From Heliocidaris erythrogramma (taxonomy: Eukaryota > Echinodermata > Echinoidea > Camarodonta > Echinometridae): a stretch of 64,000 bases of DNA. Position 1 is the first letter of the stretch. Each line of letters begins with the position of its first letter. Under the pieces are notes generated by a model. It did no database searches. It had not been told where the DNA came from and saw only the letters and a program-made list of their open reading frames with translations. Shown piece by piece: positions 58,348-64,000 of this stretch. A program made the position numbers and the translations under genes. The stretch lies in contig CM046858.1 of NCBI GenBank assembly GCA_025617745.1, forward strand, positions 33,488,598 to 33,552,597. Direction: 5' to 3'.

Positions 58348-58591
58348 GACAAGCTGAGAAATCTTGTCGCAAATTGGCCGTGGATGGATTTTGATTAGTA
58401 TTACCCTACGTTGGCCACGTGACAAGCTGAGAAATCTTGCCACGAAATTTACGTGGGAAGGGCGAGCTGAGAAATCTTGCCATTAATTTTGGAGACTTTG
58501 CAAGCTGAGAAATCTTGCCTTTTGTTCCTGAATTAGTTAACCAATTATTTTCCAAAATGGGATTTATTGCGGCAAGCTGAGAAATCTTGCC
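58348..58591 (+). repeat. Five hairpin motifs GGCAAGCTGAGAAATCTTGCC with unrelated spacers
   Basis: Copies at 58348, 58421, 58461, 58499 and 58571. The loop CTGAGAAAT is invariant; stems vary (GACAAG with CTTGTC, GGCGAG with CTTGCC, GGCAAG with CTTGCC), including one fully compensatory change. Spacings are 73, 40, 38 and 72 bp, close to multiples of ~37. Spacers are unrelated to each other. Confidence 0.9.
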
Positions 58592-60360
58592 ACGAGTTTT
58601 AATTTGAGGAAGTTACGAATCCTAGATTGATATACAATGAAAATCAAAGAGCCTGGGCCCCTTGGAAATATATCTCAGGAGGCCTCAACAAACAATATAC
58701 GATATTATATGAAGTACGATAGGAAATTATGTCATGATTATCGTTAATGATTAAGGAATTTTATGGAGTGGATTATATCTTGATAATGCTACTCGAATTA
58801 TTAAACCACGGAATACCGCATATAACCTTGTTTTGTTCTCATTATTTGTCTGGAATGGGATAAACATAAATATGGCGATTATATTAATAACTAATATCAA
58901 TAATGAAAGTATAATGGGCATTGGTAAATAACCCTAATAATGCTAGTGAGCGAAGTTTTAGAATTCAGAATTTTACAAAATGGTGCCTAGATGACGTCAC
59001 GATGTATTGACTATGTTGAAAAAAATCTCTGTGCTGAGACAATTACTATAATGTATTCTATTATCGTACCAAATTTGAGTACATTTGAATAGGTAGTTTT
59101 GGAGATATTGTGCGTACAAAAAAGTGGGTAGAAATGAAAAAAGATATAATAATAAATAAATAAATGAAGAAAGAAAAAATTCTTACAAAAATATAAGGTT
59201 GTCTGTAGTTGAAGCACAGCCCACCTAATAATATGTTATTTTAATCAGTGTTTAGTGACTATTGATGCTAATTGTTAGATGTTGAGTCATAATAAAGTGG
59301 TTCTAAGTTAGACCTCTATAAGAAAATAGTTTTATTTCTTCGATGTTTAAATCGAAGGGGTTCCATCTTACGTGTGCATTGTGGTGAAAGTTTTGATTTT
59401 TTTCATGTTGAGTAATTAAAAAATGACACTGGCTATCGCTGATAAACAAATTAAAGGAGTAATTATAATACATGCCATGAGATTGATTGTGCGGATGAAT
59501 ACGTTCCCTGCAGCTGTCCATCTTTAAGTCAGCATAGATCAATGTATCAAAGATACATCTAAAATTTGGAAAACAGATACATTGGTTGCCTGAAATAATT
59601 CATAGTTTGCCATTAGTAAATGTCATTGTATTTTTACGAAATCATGCATAATTATGCGTTGTTTAAAATAATTTTTACTGTGTACATTCATACTACAAAG
59701 AGACTTAAGGCAGCATGAGAGAGAGAGGGGGGAGAGAGAGAGAGTGAGAGGGCAGAGGGGGGAGAGAGAGAGGGAGGGGGATGCTGAGGGAAAACATTTC
59801 CAATATCTGTGTGTCTCCACACATTTTGCCAACGATGATGATTACATTTTCAGCAGAGTCCACGCCTTTGCGCACTTCAGTCTTCCAGCTCAGCTTATGA
59901 ATGATTCATGAGAATTTGTGTTAACGCGTGCGGAAAAAAAAATCGCTGCCCACTATTTACTCGTACGTGCGCTTCATTTACCAGGACGTAAAAAAAAAAT
60001 GCGCGAACGTTCGTGTCACTTCGTGAGGTACATGGTTGGCCTTTTTGATTTTCGTGTCACTTTGATCATACTGTTTTTTTGCAGAATAAATCAAAATTGA
60101 TACTTGAAACTTCGTTATTTGATAAATGATGGATAATAAATGCTAAAATGAAGGGGAAAAAATGAAAATTGATGTTTTACGCTAATTTTGGCGTTCTTGC
60201 CACTTCGTGAAATGAGTGACGTATTGTTCTAGAGAACTATCAGCGGAGTAACAAGAATACCATTGTCATGGAAACGATTATTGCCATTATAAAACGTGCA
60301 GAACCACTCATATACACATATGAATAAATTTGTCTTGAGTTATCCAATTAAAATGGTTTT
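58592..60360. other. No supported gene; GA microsatellite
   Basis: (AATA)n near 59145-59163 and a (GA)n/(GGGGGA) tract at 59716-59780. No exon or element recognised. Confidence 0.45.
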
Positions 60361-60849
60361 GAAGTGATTTGGACCCATGAAAATCAGTTGATTCGTATTC
60401 AACGATTACAAAATTGGGCAGCACGATTAATTTTACAGGTTTCTCGAGACTACCCTTCTCAACCACTCTTGAACTCACTACATTGGCTTCCTTTGAAGCA
60501 AAGAATAATTTTCAAATTACTCTTGTTTGTCTACAAAATACTTAATAACCAGGCTCCACAGTATTTAATTAACTGTCTGAGTTTATACAAGCCCACTAGA
60601 TTACTAAGGTCGCCAGTGACCCTCTCCGCCTCACATATTCAGTAACTCGAACATTAGCTGGTGATAGAACGTTTACTGTGTCAGCTTCAAAATACTGGAA
60701 TGATTTGCCACTTTCTATTAGACAGTCTTCATCAGTAATAATTTTCAGAAAGGCATTAAAAACACATCTTTTCGATAGTTTATAGTTTGTAGATGATTTA
60801 ATTTATTGTAAGCGCTTTGAGCCTAATGGGAAAAGCGCGTTATAAGTAC

Positions 60850-60898
<49 letters not shown>
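60361..60898 (+). pseudogene. L2-type LINE 3' fragment with (TAA)n tail
   Basis: Encodes the LINE C-terminus IRIQRLQNWAARLILQVSRD, LNSLHWLPLKQRIIFKLLLF and YKILNNQAPQYL. After a frame change near 60610 comes KYWNDLPLSIRQSSSVIIFR and the end KALKTHLFDSL. A short UTR, AAGCGCTTTGAGCCTAATGG, and a (TAA)n tail (60853-60898) complete it. 5'-truncated. Confidence 0.85.
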
Positions 60899-60899
<1 letters not shown>

Positions 60900-61042
60900 G
60901 TACTTTTAAATGAATGTGTCATTCTTTTGATATGTGATGAACTGAGTAAGATATTTCAAAGGATAAAACAGCAGTATTTCTTTCATAAGGGAACAATAGC
61001 TTTTTCAACATTGATTATACACATGCATGTTTGTGTAAAAAC

Positions 61043-61252
61043 CTTCGAATGTATATTTCATTTCATTTCATTTATTTCCACTTCCAACAATATAAAATAC
61101 ATAGGTTTACATCGTACATAGCAAATCAATGAAACTTACAATTATTGTTTACAGCGTACAATATAGACATAGAAAAACCAAAACCAAACTAGGTTGGTAG
61201 CGGAGGGGACTGCTAAAAAGCTAGGCTTGTAGATTGCAGCCCCCGATATGTG
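61043..61252 (-). mobile_element. 3' tail of the same LINE family as 25436-28287
   Basis: Reverse complement of 28112-28287: GGGGGCTGCA, TCTACAAGCC, TTTTTAGCAGTCCCCTCCGC, TTGCTATGTACGATGTAAAC and the (AAATG)n-like tail at 61043-61070. 5'-truncated to about 210 bp. Confidence 0.9.
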
Positions 61253-61936
61253 AATGCACCCGGTCAATTCAAAAAAAAGTTATCTAATGTCTTTTAAGTA
61301 GATCAAAATAACAAGGCAAGATTTCTGAAGGAAACATGAAATCATCATTTCTCGTGCAAAGATTCATCTGATCCAATGATCCAGAGGGTAGTGGCTAGGG
61401 GTGAATCCTCGTTCAATCCTCGTCAAAATAATCCCTAATTGACAGAATGAGATATGGAAAGAGAAGGGATGAGAAAAACAAGAGAGAGATGGGAGGATGA
61501 AGAGATAGAGGGAAAGAGAGAAGGAAAGAAATGGAGTGAGACAGATAGTGGAAGAAGATGGAAAGGACGAGTAAGAGGATAACAAAAGGAGAGGGAGAGG
61601 CCTGGGGTATTATAAATTAACAACATATAACAACATACATTGCAGCAGTGTAGATAGAAGCAAGCTGCAGAAGATAAAGAAGAAAGATGGACCTACCATT
61701 GACAATTTGCATATTAGAATATACCGTAACATTCAAAATGAACATGGAAAATTATATAAGAGTAATATTGATTAAACAGAGTATGATCCATTTTGATGTG
61801 CATCGTATTTTATCTCTCTCGCTCCCTCCCTCTTCCTAAACAGGGGAATGACAATACTAATCGATTTATATCGCATTTTAGTAAAGGGGAGGGGGTAGTA
61901 TACTTTCTGAGAGACCTTTAAAAAGATCTGTCTTAC
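61253..61936. other. No supported gene; purine tract
   Basis: A GA-rich tract at 61440-61605 underlies the Ser/Phe-rich frames on the minus strand. No gene. Confidence 0.4.
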
Positions 61937-62038
61937 CCACGTGGTTTACCATGCTCTATCTCCACCTTCATGGTCTGACCTTCATTGAATTCACGGATCA
62001 GATTATCCACACTCTCGTTGGTACTGCTTCTTATGAAC
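61937..62038 (-). CDS. Candidate internal exon, unrecognised protein
   Basis: Acceptor ACGCTCATAG before 62038 and donor GG|GTAAGA at 61936 bound 102 nt. One frame is open: FIRSSTNESVDNLIREFNEG, then QTMKVEIEHGKPRG. The composition is like a conserved cytoplasmic protein, not a transposon. The family was not recognised, and neighbouring exons were not found in the window. Confidence 0.55.
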
Positions 62039-62430
62039 CTATGAGCGTGTAGAATTGAACATTATGGTTACTGCTTTTATACCATATCCCAACAAACAGC
62101 TTCCGTATTCTTACTGTTTATCACTACCAACTTCACGAGAACACCAACATTTAAATTCAAGCGTTATATTTCTCATGTGTCCAAAACTCAAAAATTACAA
62201 TATAACATAAAAATACATGTAGTAAACAACAACTGCAGTAGGCTGGCAATGAATATAAAGTACATGTACGAAACCTGACATGATTATACAAGAGATAGGA
62301 AGAAAACATGAGATATGAGGAACTAAAAGAAGCAGAGCTTGTAAAACATAGTCCCTCGATGATTAAGTACATTTTGAAAGTTATAATATCAGAATGAATT
62401 TGTATATCATAAATATGGAGTATTGCATAC
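62039..62430. other. No recognised feature
   Basis: AT-rich flank of the candidate exon at 61937-62038; possible intron. Confidence 0.4.
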
Positions 62431-62712
62431 TATAGGTTTTTGCGGTCAATTTCGGACTTTTTTCATTCAATTTGATATAAGAGTCATTCAAATTAGCGAA
62501 AAAAATCTGCACCGTAAAATTCATCATTCAACTTGGTATTTCGGTCATTCAAATTCGCACATAGATCAAACAATTTAACACTTTTCTCATTCAAAATAAA
62601 AAAGTCGGTTGGGAGCATTCAAATTCGCCACCATGCCGGAAAGCGTCTCTGCCAGCATTCAAATTCGCACGTGGGCATTCGAATTCGTAATAAGCCCATT
62701 CAATTTAGCATG
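62431..62712 (+). repeat. CATTCAAATTCGC-box module, copy 1
   Basis: Starts TATAGGTTTTTGCGGTCAAT. It holds nine boxes of CATTCAAATTCGC or close variants (near 62465, 62489, 62525, 62544, 62589, 62618, 62655, 62675 and 62698) and ends CATTCAATTTAGCATG. Box order and type match copy 2 at 62919-63200. Confidence 0.9.
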
Positions 62713-62918
62713 TTTAAGGTATTTGGACTTTTAATTAATTTACTTTGAAATAAATTGTTTTGTAATGCGTGGTTAGGCTTCCTTTTCATTACTCAGTTCC
62801 ATTCCATAGGCCTTATAGCTTTCATAATCATGGACTTAAACTCAATACCCCAATCCTCCCCAATGAAAAACACAGATACTTTTATGAAAGAAATAATTTT
62901 CCTAAATAACTTATTAGT

Positions 62919-63200
62919 TATAGGTTTTCCCGGTCAATTTCGCAGATTTGTCATTCAATTTGATAAGGGAGTCATTCAAATTCGCGAAAAAGATCTGTGC
63001 CATGAAATTTATCATTCAAATTCATTTTGAGGTCATTCAAATTTGCACTTCGGTCAAGACATTTAGCGTTTACATCATTCAAATTCAAATATGCGTGGAG
63101 AACATTCAAATTCGCTACCTCGCTTGGAAGCGTCTTTTCGAGCATTCAAATTCGCACGTGGGCATTCGAATTCGTAATGAGTTCATTCAATTTAGCATGT
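62919..63200 (+). repeat. CATTCAAATTCGC-box module, copy 2
   Basis: Same start (TATAGGTTTTCCCGGTCAAT), nine boxes (near 62952, 62972, 63011, 63033, 63076, 63103, 63142, 63163 and 63184) and same end. Text between boxes is diverged while the boxes are kept. The 206-bp spacer 62713-62918 is unrelated. Confidence 0.9.
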
Positions 63201-63296
63201 ATTTAGCGTTTGTGTGTTTTTGCTCATCTATTCAAGTCGTAATGTTTAAAATAACATGTTTTGTCATGTACAGTTGTTGCAGCTATCATGAAATCC

Positions 63297-63332
63297 TTTA
63301 TACGACAGACTTATATAAGTCTGTCGTATAAA
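63297..63332. repeat. Perfect 36-bp palindrome
   Basis: TTTATACGACAGACTTAT and its exact complement, no loop. It sits 71 bp upstream of the transposase ATG and may be the abutting inverted ends of TA-target elements. Confidence 0.9.
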
Positions 63333-63403
63333 GCTTCATTTCCCCATTGCTTACACACATTTTGATTCGGGCCACGTCTGTTGTAGGTATCTCTCTCGTC
63401 AAA

Positions 63404-64000
63404 ATGGAGCCCAGAATTAGATATAGGCGTACATCCGATGAAGACAGGAATAGGCTGATTGATACATTTGAAGGACACCAGGCAGACTACTTAGAACTTG
63501 CAGACGCACTCGGAATCAAAAGAAGTACCGCCAGGTCTATAGCAGCCACCTACCTGCGGGAAGGGAGACGTGACAAGGGGCGAAAAACGTCAAGCTTGAC
63601 GACGAAATGCGAGCCAGACTCCGACTTATTATTGATGCCAACCCCCTCGCTACCCTTCACCAGATGAAGAGGGACTTGGAGGCAGCACTGCCCCAGAAGC
63701 CCCCTGTTTCGGTGAGCACTATCGGAAGGGCACTCGATGGAATGATGATTAGCTTGAAGCTAGCCGAAGATGTGCCGGATGCCAGAAATGATCCGAGAAT
63801 CCTGGACAAGCGCGTCGAGTACGCGAATTGGTTCATGGAAGAAGGCGTGATCAGTCACTGTGTATTCATTGACGAGTGTGGCTACAACATATGGACCAGG
63901 CGGTCATTTGGAAGGGCTGCTCGAGGAGTCCCGGTTCGCCGAGTTGTCAATCGTCAACGTGGTAAGAACTGTAACGTCACCTTTGCCGTGCGTGTCGGGA
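63404..64000 (+). pseudogene. IS630/Tc1-mariner-type transposase, frameshifted and cut by window edge
   Basis: Starts MEPRIRYRRTSDEDRNRLID, then a helix-turn-helix (ELADALGIKRSTARSIAATY). One base appears to be missing in the A-run at 63583-63587, after which the frame continues VKLDDEMRARLRLIID, then STIGRALDGMMISLKL, then HCVFIDECGYNIWTRRSFGR. FIDE carries the first catalytic Asp of the DDE_3 fold; the other two residues lie beyond 64000. The single A-run slip could be a sequencing error, so the gene may be intact in life. Confidence 0.82.

Noticed and set aside
58348-58591. CRISPR array
   Set aside because: Repeats are short, irregularly spaced and in a eukaryotic context with no cas genes; reported as a hairpin array instead.

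Overview
The window is eukaryotic, from a marine invertebrate deuterostome, most likely a sea urchin or close echinoderm relative. It has no prokaryotic gene layout. Coding signal comes as short exons with GT/AG junctions, and most of the DNA is transposon. One gene joins a 2A-like recoding peptide to a Death domain, a pairing I associate with sea urchin NLR-type immune receptors. The repeats (CR1/L2-type LINEs, a tRNA-derived SINE with an (ATT)n tail, an LTR element, PIF/Harbinger, Tc1, Kolobok-like, THAP and tyrosine-recombinase relics, long C/G runs) fit the same source. The species is inferred, not proven.

Layout. 1-2674: array of 140-185 bp repeat units. 2825-7230 (minus): two exons of the 2A/Death-domain gene; its 3.6 kb intron holds a 3.0 kb Harbinger transposon with TTA target duplications, next to a foldback repeat. 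7.2-14.7 kb: non-coding DNA with three short inverted-repeat elements (9-bp TSD, 8-bp TSD, and none identified), one copy of a dispersed 0.7 kb repeat and a purine-rich minisatellite. 14789-16455: a complete Tc1 element with an intact 340-codon DD34E transposase. 17.2-19.1 kb: 1 kb tandem duplication. 20.3-24.5 kb: three orphan candidate exons and a LINE tail. 25.4-28.3 kb: a LINE split by a probable solo LTR. 29993-34324 (minus): a young LTR retrotransposon without genes. 38-40.4 kb: second copy of the 0.7 kb repeat and a foldback element. 41412-43127: Kolobok-like element with a broken THAP gene and two strong palindromes. 46.4-47.9 kb: CR1-like reverse transcriptase. 51-54 kb: duplications, a mariner-type MITE and a minisatellite. 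55692-56806: tyrosine recombinase relic, followed by a SINE. 58.3-58.6 kb: five copies of a hairpin motif. 60.4-61.3 kb: two LINE tails. 61.9-62.0 kb: one orphan minus-strand exon. 62.4-63.2 kb: paired modules carrying eighteen CATTCAAATTCGC-like boxes. 63404-64000: start of an IS630-like transposase cut by the window edge.

The clearest host gene is the 2A/Death-domain gene; its remaining exons (NACHT and LRR if it is an NLR) would lie to the left of the window. Everything else with a recognisable protein is transposon-derived. Only the Tc1 transposase is fully intact; the 353-codon CR1 reverse transcriptase block is open but belongs to a broken element.
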